A stretch of 64,000 nt of DNA from the NCBI GenBank assembly GCA_903873705.1, contig CAIQPK010000031.1:28875-92874 (forward strand). Direction: 5' to 3'. The notes under the pieces are model-generated. The model was not told where the DNA came from and did not search any database. It was given only the letters and a program-made list of their open reading frames with translations. Shown here one piece after another: positions 26,878 through 35,544 of this stretch. The translations under genes and the position numbers were made by a program. This stretch comes from an uncultured Acidobacteriota bacterium. GTDB taxonomy: Bacteria; Acidobacteriota; Terriglobia; Terriglobales; Acidobacteriaceae. The stretch's first letter is position 1; each line of letters starts with the position of its first letter.

Positions 26878-28458
26878 ATGCCGATCGACGTCGTCATGCC
26901 CCAGATGGGTGAATCCATCACCGAAGGTACCCTCACCAAGTGGCTCAAGAAACCCGGCGACACGGTCGCTCGCGACGAACCGCTGTTTGAGATTTCTACG
27001 GACAAGGTGGACGCGGAAATCCCGTCTCCCGCAGCCGGCACGTTGGGTGAAATCAAGATTCAGGAAGGCGCAACGGTCAGCGTGAACACGGTCGTTTGCA
27101 CTATCGACGAGACCGGCACGGCCTCTGCTCCTGCTCCGGTTGCTGCTGCGCCCAAGGAAGCCACGGTTACCCCCGCCGCCGCTGCCGCACCCGCTCCTGA
27201 AGCTGGTCCAGGGACCGAAGTGATGATGCCGCAGATGGGTGAATCCATCACCGAAGGCACCATCACCAAGTGGCTCAAGAAGGTCGGTGACACGGTCGCT
27301 CGCGACGAACCGATCTTCGAAATTTCTACCGATAAGGTGGACGCTGAAATTCCTTCGCCCGTCGCCGGCACGTTGACTGAGATCAAGGTGCAGGAGGGTG
27401 CTACCGTCACCGTGAACACGGTTGTCGCGGTCATCGGCGGAGGAGCCGCTGCTACACCGGCTGCTGCTACACCGGCAGGTACCCCCCCCCAGACCAAGTC
27501 CGTACCTGTACCGGAAGCCCCTGTTGCAGCAGCAGCTTCGGCTGGCGAAGGTCTGCGTTCGTCTCCTCTGGTGCGCAAGATTGCCAAGGAGAACAACGTC
27601 GACCTGTCCGCTGTTGCGGCCACCGGCGCGTCGGGCCGTATCACCAAGCAGGATATTCTCGGCCATCTGGAAGGTGGCTCTCCCGCGGCAGCCAAGCCCA
27701 CGGCCGCGGTACCGGCTGCTGCGCCGGCCAAGCCGGCTGCACCTCAGCCGCAGCCGGGCGAACTTGTTCCCATGACGAAGATGCGCGCCATCATCGCCAA
27801 ACGCATGGTGGAATCCAAGGCTACCAGCGCCCATGTCCACACCGTCTTCAAGGTGGACATGACCCGCATTGTCAAACTCCGCGAGAGGGAGAAGAACAAG
27901 TACGAGCAGCGTAATGGCGTCAAGCTCACCTACATGCCGTTCATCACGCGTGCAGCGGTGCAGGCGCTCCGTAAGCACCCCATCGTGAATTCGACGATCC
28001 AGGGTGAGGCGATTCTGTACAACAAGAACATCAACATCGGTATTGCCGTGGCGCTGGAGTGGGGCCTCATCGTCCCGGTTATCAAGCAGACCGAAGAGAA
28101 GTCATTCCTCGGCGTGGCTCGCTCAATCGTCGACCTTGCCGATCGAGCCCGCAACAAGAAGCTTGCTCCGGATGATGTCTCCGGCGGCACCTTCACCCTT
28201 ACCAACTCCGGCATCTTTGGGGAAGAGTTTGGCACACCCATCATCGCTCAACCCCAGTCTGCGATTCTCGGGATCGGCGGCCTGAATAAGGAAGCCGTAG
28301 TGCTGACAGATAAGGATGGCAGCGAAGCCATCGCCATCCGCAGCGTTCAGCGCTTTACTCTCGGCTTCGATCACCGCATCATCGACGGATCTGACGCAGG
28401 CAAGTTTATGTCTGACTTCAAGGCCTATCTCGAGAACTGGTCCGAAGACATCGGCTAA
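26878..28458 (+). CDS. odhB: 2-oxoacid dehydrogenase E2 component with two lipoyl domains (2-oxoglutarate dehydrogenase type)
   Basis: The 526-residue acyltransferase core of a 2-oxoacid dehydrogenase complex. Two lipoyl domains are present, each with STDKVDAEIPSP: Lys43 and Lys153 are the lipoylation sites. They are followed by Ala/Pro-rich linkers, a peripheral-subunit-binding domain (LVRKIAKENNVDLSAVAATG, about 225-260) and the catalytic domain (about 300-526) with His499 and Asp503 in FDHRIIDGSDAG. The two lipoyl units are near-duplicates even at DNA level (26905-27105 against 27235-27435). Sequence alone does not firmly separate succinyl- from branched-chain acyl transfer. lpdA and lipB lie upstream. 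Confidence 0.92.
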   Translation: MPIDVVMPQMGESITEGTLTKWLKKPGDTVARDEPLFEISTDKVDAEIPSPAAGTLGEIKIQEGATVSVNTVVCTIDETGTASAPAPVAAAPKEATVTPAAAAAPAPEAGPGTEVMMPQMGESITEGTITKWLKKVGDTVARDEPIFEISTDKVDAEIPSPVAGTLTEIKVQEGATVTVNTVVAVIGGGAAATPAAATPAGTPPQTKSVPVPEAPVAAAASAGEGLRSSPLVRKIAKENNVDLSAVAATGASGRITKQDILGHLEGGSPAAAKPTAAVPAAAPAKPAAPQPQPGELVPMTKMRAIIAKRMVESKATSAHVHTVFKVDMTRIVKLREREKNKYEQRNGVKLTYMPFITRAAVQALRKHPIVNSTIQGEAILYNKNINIGIAVALEWGLIVPVIKQTEEKSFLGVARSIVDLADRARNKKLAPDDVSGGTFTLTNSGIFGEEFGTPIIAQPQSAILGIGGLNKEAVVLTDKDGSEAIAIRSVQRFTLGFDHRIIDGSDAGKFMSDFKAYLENWSEDIG

Positions 28459-28480
28459 GGTAAGTCAGCAATCAGGAACC

Positions 28481-28515
28481 AGCGGCAGACCACACGGTCT
28501 GCCGCTTTCGTTTTG
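28481..28515 (+). terminator. rho-independent terminator of odhB
   Basis: A perfect 11-bp stem AGCGGCAGACC (28481-28491) / GGTCTGCCGCT (28496-28506) with loop ACAC, followed by TTCGTTTTG. Confidence 0.9.
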
Positions 28516-28517
28516 CT

Positions 28518-28772
28518 CTAAGCCTTGTGCCAGATGCTCGCGTTCAGACAAGCAACAACACCGTCGATGATCATTCCAAGGCCCGAGGAAAATCCTGACG
28601 CATCCATGATCTGCTTCTGTGTCACAGCGTCCGCGACATTGATTGCGGAAGTGACGACCGCCAGCGCGGCATCCTTCTTTTGCTCACCGGTTTTAGCACC
28701 AAACAGCGACTCAACGCCTTGTACCAGGCTGGGTAGCAGCGCGATGCCACGTAGGTACTTTGAGTTCCACAC
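28518..28772 (-). CDS. small hypothetical protein, possibly phage-derived
   Basis: An 84-residue protein with no recognised domain. It reads as two amphipathic or weakly hydrophobic helices: LRGIALLPSLVQGVESLFGA and DAALAVVTSAINVADAV, then GLGMIIDGVVACLNASIWHK at the end. From general familiarity this layout (VEGLFGAKTG...KKDAAL...IIDGVVACLNAS) recalls small proteins found in phage structural or lysis regions, but I cannot confirm that. It lies on the same strand as the GH24 lysozyme 4 kb away, the only other phage-like gene here. A separate 643-bp non-coding gap is upstream. Confidence 0.55.
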   Translation of the reverse strand: MWNSKYLRGIALLPSLVQGVESLFGAKTGEQKKDAALAVVTSAINVADAVTQKQIMDASGFSSGLGMIIDGVVACLNASIWHKA

Positions 28773-29415
28773 GAAAATCCTTCATTTGCTCTCTCCAGGA
28801 CACAACTCTCCCCTCGGCGGCCTCGGGATTTTTCAGCGGTGGGATGGGCCACCCAGGTTGCTATGGGGCTGGCGCCCTTTGGCGCACAGCCATGTACCGA
28901 TCTACGGGAATGAGCCCTTCCTGCGGGTATCCACTCCGATCATCTTTCCCAAATCCGGAAACATCGCGCCGCCCCCGGCGCCTCCTTGGCGCCTCCGGTC
29001 GAGTACTTCCCGGCTGGAAAGTTTCGTGTTTATAGCGTTGGCCCTGTACCCTGTCAAGAACCTTTTTTCCACACCACGAAACACAAACAACCAGCTTTTT
29101 TACAATGAGTTAGAAGTATTCTGCACAATTTATGTTTCACACATTCGCTTAATCTTCGCCTACTGAAGCACATACGCTCTAACCAAAGGCTTTACCCGTA
29201 CTATCTACCCCACCCCTTGTAGTCTTCAGCGCCACCACACCAGCCAAAACACTGCTTCCCATATTGGAAACGTCCGTTCCATTCCGGAACCCAGCCTATT
29301 CGCAAATTCCCATTTCTAGCAGCAACTCCCACACCCTCATTGGCCAATTTTCATCTCCTCACCCGGCATCTCGCCGGATTTGCGCCTCCACCCTCCACCC
29401 GCTACCATCGAACCC
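28773..29415. other. non-coding region with strong hairpins
   Basis: 643 bp between divergent small genes with no convincing reading frame. A stable hairpin GGCTGGCGCC (28867-28876) / GGCGC-A-CAGCC (28881-28891, one bulged A) lies near the left side, preceded by TGGGCCACCCA (28847-28857), and GGCGCC occurs twice close together around 28979-28996. The right half (29060-29330) is A+T-rich and unstructured by eye. It could be an untranslated RNA, a decayed gene or an unrecognised repeat. Confidence 0.4.
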
Positions 29416-29631
29416 ATGGAATCCGCCTCTCTCCCCGTCTCCCGCCGCACTGAAGATATCGCCCTCGACCTCCTCAAGTTCGTCGCCGGCCACGCCAATA
29501 TCGGACGCACATCGTCCGCGTCCACCGGCTTCGGCCTCCCTACCTCCACCAAGCCTGAAGACCAGATCGACCACCTTCTTGAGCTCTACGCCCGGTGCCG
29601 TCAGGCCGTCGAAGCACCCGCCGGCAAGTAG
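29416..29631 (+). CDS. small hypothetical protein upstream of Gfo/Idh/MocA gene
   Basis: A 71-residue protein of unknown function. It has a helical N-terminal part (RRTEDIALDLLKFVAGHANI), a Gly/Ser/Thr linker (GRTSSASTGFGLPTST) and a second helix (PEDQIDHLLELYARCRQAVE). The ATG at 29416 is preferred to one at 29380 because the 12 extra residues are Pro-rich and lack a ribosome-binding site. Its stop is one base before the ATG of the oxidoreductase, a spacing that implies translational coupling and a shared role. Confidence 0.65.
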   Translation: MESASLPVSRRTEDIALDLLKFVAGHANIGRTSSASTGFGLPTSTKPEDQIDHLLELYARCRQAVEAPAGK

Positions 29632-29632
29632 T

Positions 29633-30820
29633 ATGGCCGCCCTTCGCCTCGCCGTCATAGGCGCCGGAGCCTTCGGGCGCAACCATCTTCGCGTCTACCG
29701 CGAGCTGGAGACCGCCAACCCCGAAGCTGTCCAGCTCGTAGCCGTTGTCGACGCCGACCAAATTACCCGTTCCGAAGCCGCGGCCCGCTACGCCATACCA
29801 GCCTTTGCGTCCGTCGCCGCGCTCCTCGCCTCCGGCCCCGCCCTCACTGCGGCCAGCATTTGCGTGCCCACCGTTCACCACGCCGCAACGGCGGCCGAGC
29901 TCCTCCGCTCCGGCATCGATGTCCTCATCGAAAAGCCCTTCGCAGCCACCCTCTCAGAAGCCGACGCCGTCCTCGCCCTGGCCGCCAGTCTCAACCGCAT
30001 CGTCCAGATCGGCCACCTCGAGCGCTTCAACCCTGCTGTCACAGCGGTCGAACCCCTGCTCAGCCGGCCCATGTTCTTCGAGTCCCACCGCCTCAGCATC
30101 TTCACCCCGCGCTCGCTCGACGTCGACGTCGTCCTCGACCTGATGATCCACGACCTCGACATCGTGCTCCATCTCGCAGCTTCACCCGTCCGCGAGATCC
30201 GCGCCGTAGGCCTACCCGTCCTCTCCCGCAAGGTCGATATCGCCAACGTCCGCGTGGAGTTCGAATCCGGCTGCATAGCCAACTTCACTGCCTCGCGCGT
30301 CTCCACCGAGCAGGTCCGCAAGCTCCGCTTCTTCCAGCCACGCCAATACCTCTCGCTCGACTTCGCCCGCCAGGAGCTCCTCACCATCGAGGTCAGCCCC
30401 GAATCTGCCGCGGCCGTCTCCATGGGTTCAGGCATGCTCTCCATGTTGCAGGGCATGTCCCCTGACGCCATCGCCACAGCCGTGAAGTCGATGCCCGCCG
30501 ATACATTGGCTGGCATCCTGAAAACCCTCCCCCCCGACACCTTGGCAAACCTTTTGAAAACCCTTCCACCCGAGGTTGCGGCTCTGATCGCAGAAAAGGT
30601 GCCCATACCGACCCATCCCTCGGCTGGACTCAACCTCCAGAAGTTCAGCGTGGAAAAGTCCGAACCTCTCCGCCTCGAACTCGAAAACTTCCTCACCTCG
30701 GTCCGCACCCGCACCCCGCCCCGCGTCACCGGAGAGCAGGGCCGGGCTGCCCTGGCTCTCGCCCTCAACATCAATACCGCAATAGCCGACCACGCCCACC
30801 GCGCCGGCCTGAACACGTAA
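29633..30820 (+). CDS. Gfo/Idh/MocA-family oxidoreductase with a four-fold 12-residue repeat insertion
   Basis: A 395-residue NAD(P)-dependent sugar dehydrogenase-like protein. The Rossmann domain opens with LAVIGAGAFGRNHLRVYREL and includes the EKPFAATLSEAD motif, whose Lys is the family's catalytic residue; MIHDLDIVLHLA follows in the C-terminal domain. Inserted at about 279-326 are four 12-residue repeats (AIATAVKSMPAD, TLAGILKTLPPD, TLANLLKTLPPE, VAALIAEKVPIP), unlike ordinary family members and reminiscent of the helical repeats in MgtE N-terminal domains. The canonical fold then resumes (LRLELENFLTSVRTRTPPRV). The true start is ATG 29633; the frame upstream to 29264 is not coding. Substrate is unknown; nucleotide-sugar oxidation is plausible. 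Confidence 0.88.
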   Translation: MAALRLAVIGAGAFGRNHLRVYRELETANPEAVQLVAVVDADQITRSEAAARYAIPAFASVAALLASGPALTAASICVPTVHHAATAAELLRSGIDVLIEKPFAATLSEADAVLALAASLNRIVQIGHLERFNPAVTAVEPLLSRPMFFESHRLSIFTPRSLDVDVVLDLMIHDLDIVLHLAASPVREIRAVGLPVLSRKVDIANVRVEFESGCIANFTASRVSTEQVRKLRFFQPRQYLSLDFARQELLTIEVSPESAAAVSMGSGMLSMLQGMSPDAIATAVKSMPADTLAGILKTLPPDTLANLLKTLPPEVAALIAEKVPIPTHPSAGLNLQKFSVEKSEPLRLELENFLTSVRTRTPPRVTGEQGRAALALALNINTAIADHAHRAGLNT

Positions 30821-30899
30821 TCCTACGTTATCGTTCAAGGCACTAAAAACCCACTCTGGGTTGGTGGTTTCATTCGGCTCGACCAGCCGTGCGCCAGCG

Positions 30900-31802
30900 T
30901 CAATCCATCTTCTTTACCGTCACGCCCGCAGGAATCTTCAACTCGAATTGATCATCATCCAACTGGCCATTCAGTGTCAGTTTGGTGATTTTGATACGCA
31001 GCGAGTACTCATCCCGTGGGCGATTGATCGTAATTACCGAGGGAAACAAAATACCGCTATATGGCTGATAGTTCTCATAAGAGGCTGACGTCACCACGCG
31101 CCCCTCGTCATCGTAGATGTCCTGCTGAAACGGCATCATATCGATTCGGTTGATATGCACTACACGTTTGGTCCGCAGTATCTTGCCCTCTTTACTGGTC
31201 GTTTCTGCGATGGTCAGGTCATAGTCCGGTTCTTCAATCGCAATGTGCTTGCGCCCATCGTCCGTGCGCACAATTCGGGTGCTCTCGGTGCGCGCTACGT
31301 AATCTTCCGCAGTTACGCCGGGCACCAGCAGAGAATCGAAAAACACCGGCGGCCTCAGGTTTTCGAGCCCGTTGGCTGAAGGTGTTGTCACGGTGTTCTT
31401 TCCCTGGGCCCAAACAGTGCCCTTGGTCGGAGTGGCGTACATCAGTGTAAATTCGTCGCCATTGCTCACCATATCCACCGCGCGCGAGCCCAGCACCGGA
31501 ACCTGGAGCAACACCCGCAGATCATGCGGCTTGCGAACGAATATGTAACCTTTCACGGTGAGATAAACGGTCTGTTTACCCTCTTTGCCGCCCCCGGTCG
31601 TGGCTCGAACTTCGACGCTCGCATTCAACGTCCTGATCGCTTCGTCCCGGTCCGAAACCTTCTTCTCCATCACTTCCAGCGGAGCCGTCAGGTAGGTGGT
31701 CGGTGCCTGCGTTTTCTCCACCAATTTGACGGTTCTAAGGCATCCTGTCAGTCCCACTGACAGCACGATGATCAACGCCGAAATGGTTCGAAAAATCCGC
31801 AT
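30900..31802 (-). CDS. lipoprotein of DUF4292/LolA-like type
   Basis: A 300-residue predicted lipoprotein. MRIFRTISALIIVLSVGLTGC ends with a lipobox, giving lipid attachment at Cys21. The body is beta-rich with alternating long strands (TVYLTVKGYIFVRKPHDLRV, SRAVDMVSNGDEFTLMY), the layout of LolA/LppX-like lipoprotein carriers and DUF4292 proteins. The start at 31802 avoids overlap with mltG; the longer frame reaching 31979 adds an Arg-rich leader and is rejected. It lies 85 bp downstream of mltG on the same strand, suggesting an envelope function. Confidence 0.7.
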   Translation of the reverse strand: MRIFRTISALIIVLSVGLTGCLRTVKLVEKTQAPTTYLTAPLEVMEKKVSDRDEAIRTLNASVEVRATTGGGKEGKQTVYLTVKGYIFVRKPHDLRVLLQVPVLGSRAVDMVSNGDEFTLMYATPTKGTVWAQGKNTVTTPSANGLENLRPPVFFDSLLVPGVTAEDYVARTESTRIVRTDDGRKHIAIEEPDYDLTIAETTSKEGKILRTKRVVHINRIDMMPFQQDIYDDEGRVVTSASYENYQPYSGILFPSVITINRPRDEYSLRIKITKLTLNGQLDDDQFELKIPAGVTVKKMD

Positions 31803-31887
31803 CCAGTGTGAAGTCCTAAGTATATCGACTCTCCGCAACTCCATTCGATTCACAATTGTTGCGCCTGGCCTCGTTTTGTCTATCCGC

Positions 31888-32907
31888 CTATCGGCTCGCC
31901 TTCCGGAAAGCCGCCACCTGCGCGTCATGCTCCGCCATACCCTTTGCAAACCGCGTCGCTCCCGCCGCGTCAGCGACAAAGTACAAATACTCCGTCTGCG
32001 CCGGCTGCAAAGCCGCCTTCAGCGCCGCCACTCCCGGATTGCAAATCGGTCCTGGCGGCAGTCCCGCGTGGACGTACGTGTTGTAAGGGGAGTCCGAATG
32101 CAACTCACTCTGATGAATCACACCCGTCCACGTCCCTCTCAAAAGCGACCCATAAGCTACCGCCGGGTCTGTCTGCAGCGGCATTGCCCGTGCCATGCGA
32201 TTCTCAAGCACGCCTGCCACCAGGGGTCGCTCGGCATCGATGTGCACTTCCTTCTCCACCAGCGAAGCCATCGTCACCGTACGGGCAACATCTGTCCTCA
32301 CAATGTCCGCGTCCACCATTCCCATCTTCGCTGTCACCGCCCCAAACCTCTTTACCATCGTAGCCAGCATCATCTGCGCAGTCGCATGGCGGCTGAATTT
32401 ATAGGTATCCGGAAAAAGGTACCCCTCCAGCGAGGTTGCCGCCGGGCTCCACTGCACAATCAGTTCGACATGCTGCTTCTCCGCTGCCAGAAACTCCGCC
32501 TTCGACCCCAGCCCCGCAGCCTCCACCGCCTGCGCTATGTCGTAGATGTTGAAGCCTTCGGGTATTACCAGCGTCCGCGTATAAACATCCCCCTTGCGAA
32601 TCCGGGCGTAAACGTCCATCACCCTCGTCGGATGGTCGAAGCGATACTCTCCCGCTTTCAGTGCCCCGCCATGCGCCAGCTTCAGCGCTTCAAACGCATA
32701 CCGGCTGCGCACGATCCCAGCCTGCTCCAACTGCGTGGCCATCGCCTCGGTCCCGGTTCCTGCAGCAATATCGACAAACTTCTCTTCTGTCGGCCCATAC
32801 GGCAGGTAGAAGTAGAACCCCACCAACCCCGCCACGACCAGCACCAGCAGCAACACCAGCTCGAACATCGCCTTGATCAGACGCACGCAGTGACACCTCA
32901 ACCGCAT
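31888..32907 (-). CDS. mltG: endolytic transglycosylase MltG (YceG-like)
   Basis: It cleaves nascent glycan strands in the periplasm and is thought to fix peptidoglycan chain ends. The chosen start gives 339 residues: a short basic cytosolic tail, one transmembrane helix (MFELVLLLVLVVAGLVGFYF), a LysM-like region (FNIYDIAQAVEAAGLGSKAEF), then the YceG domain with catalytic Glu in ASLVEKEVHIDAERPLVAGV and the conserved NTYVHAGLPPGPICNPG. Several starts are possible (32994, 32907, 32868); 32907 is chosen because upstream residues lack similarity to the family. The divergent gene ruvX starts 107 bp away. Confidence 0.9.
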   Translation of the reverse strand: MRLRCHCVRLIKAMFELVLLLVLVVAGLVGFYFYLPYGPTEEKFVDIAAGTGTEAMATQLEQAGIVRSRYAFEALKLAHGGALKAGEYRFDHPTRVMDVYARIRKGDVYTRTLVIPEGFNIYDIAQAVEAAGLGSKAEFLAAEKQHVELIVQWSPAATSLEGYLFPDTYKFSRHATAQMMLATMVKRFGAVTAKMGMVDADIVRTDVARTVTMASLVEKEVHIDAERPLVAGVLENRMARAMPLQTDPAVAYGSLLRGTWTGVIHQSELHSDSPYNTYVHAGLPPGPICNPGVAALKAALQPAQTEYLYFVADAAGATRFAKGMAEHDAQVAAFRKASR

Positions 32908-33014
32908 TCTATGTCCGCAACGCCCAACAGCGGGTTCCCCATGTCCGGATTCTCGGAAATGGGTTTCGTGCCGCTGTTGCGTCATCCGCTTCACCCGCCG
33001 CTACACTTGGAACC

Positions 33015-33494
33015 GTGCCCCTGCACCGCATTCTCGCGCTCGACGTAGGCGATCGCCGCCTCGGTGTCGCTCTGTCCGACCCCCTCGGCCACACCGCGCA
33101 GCCACTCCTCACCATCTATCGCTCCACGCTCAAAGCCGATCTCAAGTCCATCGCCCGCCTCATCCGACGGCATGAAGTAGCTACCGTCATTGTCGGCCTT
33201 CCGGTCCACGCTTCCGGGGAGGCCAGCCGCCAATCCGCCAAGACAGAGGCCTTCGCCGAAGCCCTCCGCGCCCATCTCGCCGAGCACCTCGACCCCGCCC
33301 CCGAGCTACATCTCCTCGACGAACGCCATACCACGGCGGAAGCCCATGGCCTCCTCAACTACTCCGGCCAGCGTAAAACCGCTGTAGACCGTCAGGCTCG
33401 CAGCGCCATCATCGACCAGGTGGCAGCCACGCTACTTCTCGAAGCCTGGCTGCGCCGCCAATCCCCGGCGTTGCTCCCCGACCCCGATGCCTGA
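33015..33494 (+). CDS. ruvX: putative pre-16S rRNA nuclease / Holliday junction resolvase RuvX
   Basis: A 159-residue RNase H-fold protein of the YqgF family. It opens with ILALDVGDRRLGVALSDPLG, carrying the first catalytic Asp, has TVIVGLPVHASGE in the middle, and LLDERHTTAEAH and SAIIDQVAATLLLEAWL at the end, with the other two acidic residues. In E. coli the family matures the 5' end of 16S rRNA. The start is GTG 33015. In many genomes it lies next to mltG, as here (divergent). Confidence 0.93.
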   Translation: MPLHRILALDVGDRRLGVALSDPLGHTAQPLLTIYRSTLKADLKSIARLIRRHEVATVIVGLPVHASGEASRQSAKTEAFAEALRAHLAEHLDPAPELHLLDERHTTAEAHGLLNYSGQRKTAVDRQARSAIIDQVAATLLLEAWLRRQSPALLPDPDA

Positions 33495-33517
33495 GCGGTC
33501 AATCCTGCCCTTTTCCG

Positions 33518-33523
33518 TATAAT
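33518..33523 (+). promoter_or_regulatory. TATAAT -10 element before greA
   Basis: A consensus -10 hexamer 50 bases upstream of the greA ATG; the -35 position (GCGGTC) is weak. Confidence 0.45.
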
Positions 33524-33572
33524 CGACTTTTCTACTCTTCGGACTAACTGTCCCGCAAAGCAGAATCGAGCC

Positions 33573-34043
33573 ATGGAAGACATCAAAAAAGCGATCGAAG
33601 AGCAGATCAAGCAGCTCGAATACGAACTCACCACCGAGCTACCGGCCGAAATCAAGAAGGCCGTAGCTCTCGGCGACCTCTCTGAAAACGCCGAATACCA
33701 CCTGGCCAAGCAGCGCCAGGTCTTCGTCAACGCGCGCCTCGGGCAGCTCAAAAAGCGCATGGGGGAGCTCGCCATGGTCGTTCTCGAAAACATCCCTCGC
33801 GACCGCGTCGGCTTCGGCTCCACCGTCATCGTCTTCGATAACACCAAGAATGAGGAGCTTAGCTACAAGCTCGTCACAAGCGAAGAGTCCGACGTTACCA
33901 AGGGCCTCATCTCCACGACTTCGCCCATCGGCCGCGCTCTCCTAGGCAAGCAAATCGGCGACGTCGCCACCGTCGTCACGCCCAACGGCAAGCGCGAGCT
34001 CGAAGTTCTCAAGCTCACCACTATCCACGGCGCCGTCGAATAA
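33573..34043 (+). CDS. greA: transcription elongation factor GreA
   Basis: A 156-residue factor that enters the RNA polymerase secondary channel and stimulates cleavage of backtracked RNA. The N-terminal coiled coil (MEDIKKAIEEQIKQLEYELT) has the acidic tip within LGDLSENAEYHLAKQRQ (conserved Asp/Glu), and the C-terminal FKBP-like domain ends with SPIGRALLGKQIGDVATV, a signature of GreA/GreB. Length is normal for GreA. The stop is 8 bases from the stop of the convergent DUF1275 gene. Confidence 0.96.
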   Translation: MEDIKKAIEEQIKQLEYELTTELPAEIKKAVALGDLSENAEYHLAKQRQVFVNARLGQLKKRMGELAMVVLENIPRDRVGFGSTVIVFDNTKNEELSYKLVTSEESDVTKGLISTTSPIGRALLGKQIGDVATVVTPNGKRELEVLKLTTIHGAVE

Positions 34044-34050
34044 ATTTGCG

Positions 34051-34806
34051 CTAAGCTGCAGCTTTGCGCGACTTCCCCCGCAGATCGTCGATCACCGGCA
34101 CCGCCGCGAGGATCAACAGCACTGCAGCGAGCGGAACCGTAAAGCCAAATCCGGCGTACTTGAACCCGAACGCCCCCACCACGCCACCCAGGAAGAACGC
34201 CCCAACCAGCGATGCCAGCAGCCTCACCTTGGCCCAGTTAGCCACTACATCCGGTTTATCAACCGAAAGGTTGAAGTAGAGCATCTTGCCCAGCTCAATA
34301 CCGATATCGGTCACCATGCCCGTCACATGCGTCGTCCGGATCTCGGCGTTCGAAAGCTTCGTAATAATCGCGTTTTGCAGCCCCATCGTGAAACACAGCA
34401 GCACCACCGTCGCCGGCACCGCCAGCGCGGTACGTTCTTCTTCCCAGCGATGCCCGGTCATGCCAAACAGCAGCAGCAACACCGCTTCAACGACCAGCGG
34501 AAAAGCATAGGCACCCTGCAGGTTCCTTCTGCGCCCCCAGTTCACCAGCACGGCTGTCAGCGCTGCTCCGGCAATGAACGAGACCAGCGCCTCAGCCCCA
34601 GCCAGCAAGAGTTCACCGCTCCCCAGCGCCACGCTGTCCGCCATCGCAGACACAATACCCGACATATGCGACGTGTACTGCCGCACCGCCAGGTATCCTC
34701 CAGCGTTCGCCGCCCCGGCTACGAGCGCCAGAAATAGTGCCAGTTCGCGATTCGCCGCCTGGGTCCGTTCCTTGCCGGTGAGTCGTCGCAGGTAATGCAG
34801 TGGCAT
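34051..34806 (-). CDS. DUF1275 (YoaK) family membrane protein
   Basis: A 251-residue inner-membrane protein with six hydrophobic segments. The first helix region LALFLALVAGAANAGGYLAV followed by TSHMSGIV and a later IRTTHVTGMVTDIGIELG (Thr-x-x-x-Gly-x-x-x-Asp) match the DUF1275/YoaK pattern. The family's function is unknown, though the fold suggests transport or export. It converges with greA and has no operon partner. Confidence 0.85.
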   Translation of the reverse strand: MPLHYLRRLTGKERTQAANRELALFLALVAGAANAGGYLAVRQYTSHMSGIVSAMADSVALGSGELLLAGAEALVSFIAGAALTAVLVNWGRRRNLQGAYAFPLVVEAVLLLLFGMTGHRWEEERTALAVPATVVLLCFTMGLQNAIITKLSNAEIRTTHVTGMVTDIGIELGKMLYFNLSVDKPDVVANWAKVRLLASLVGAFFLGGVVGAFGFKYAGFGFTVPLAAVLLILAAVPVIDDLRGKSRKAAA

Positions 34807-34909
34807 AACTCCATCACACCACTCGCCAGCCTTTGTGTCACTTGCCCGCCCATTCCAACGCCATCATTTCTGAAGCTGCACAGCGTGAGCTAAACTTGAA
34901 ACCGAACCA

Positions 34910-35542
34910 ATGACCTGGACAAGCGCTTTCGGCAAAGGCAGCGGCTGGCTGCTACAGAAGATTGTTAACGGCCTCGCTCTCTCTAAAATCTCGCCAAACA
35001 CGCTGACCTTCATCGGCCTCCTCATCAACGTCGTCGCGGCCTTCTTCTTCGGCTACGCCCGCGCGGAGAACAACGTCCGCATGTTCGTCTACGCCGGCCT
35101 GGTCATCATCGGCGCTGGCCTCTTCGACATGGTCGATGGCCGCGTAGCCCGCCAGACCAACCAGGTATCGGTTTTCGGCGCCTTCTTCGATTCCGTTCTC
35201 GACCGCTACTCCGACGTCGCCCTCTTCTTTGGCCTGCTGGTGTATTACGCGCGCGGCAACCGCTTCTTTTACGTCGTGCTCGCAGCTTTCTGCATGACCG
35301 CCTCTGTGATGGTCAGCTACACCCGCGCCCGCGCCGAGGCCCTCATCGGTCAATGCAAAGTCGGCTTCATGGAGCGCCCCGAACGCATCGTCCTCGTCAT
35401 ACTCGGCGCGCTTTTCAACCGCTGGGGAGCCATGGCGCCCGCCCTCTGGGTCCTCGCCGTCATGTCGACGATCACCGTCATCCATCGCATCCGCTTCACG
35501 TACCTCGAAACCGAAAGGCGCAAGCTCCTCGGAGTCGCCTGA
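34910..35542 (+). CDS. CDP-alcohol phosphatidyltransferase family protein
   Basis: A 210-residue membrane enzyme of phospholipid synthesis that joins a CDP-linked lipid to an alcohol. The family motif is complete: DMVDGRVARQTNQVSVFGAF then FDSVLDR, i.e. D-x2-DG-x2-AR-x8-G-x3-D-x3-D. About six transmembrane helices surround it. Without further marks the acceptor alcohol (glycerol 3-phosphate, inositol phosphate or other) cannot be told; it is too divergent to name pgsA with certainty. A 55-residue membrane protein begins 2 bases after its stop and is probably co-translated. Confidence 0.85.
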   Translation: MTWTSAFGKGSGWLLQKIVNGLALSKISPNTLTFIGLLINVVAAFFFGYARAENNVRMFVYAGLVIIGAGLFDMVDGRVARQTNQVSVFGAFFDSVLDRYSDVALFFGLLVYYARGNRFFYVVLAAFCMTASVMVSYTRARAEALIGQCKVGFMERPERIVLVILGALFNRWGAMAPALWVLAVMSTITVIHRIRFTYLETERRKLLGVA

Positions 35543-35544
35543 CG

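Noticed and set aside
27422..27775. 117-codon alternative frame in the odhB linker
   Set aside because: It is the shifted reading of the Ala/Pro-rich linker.
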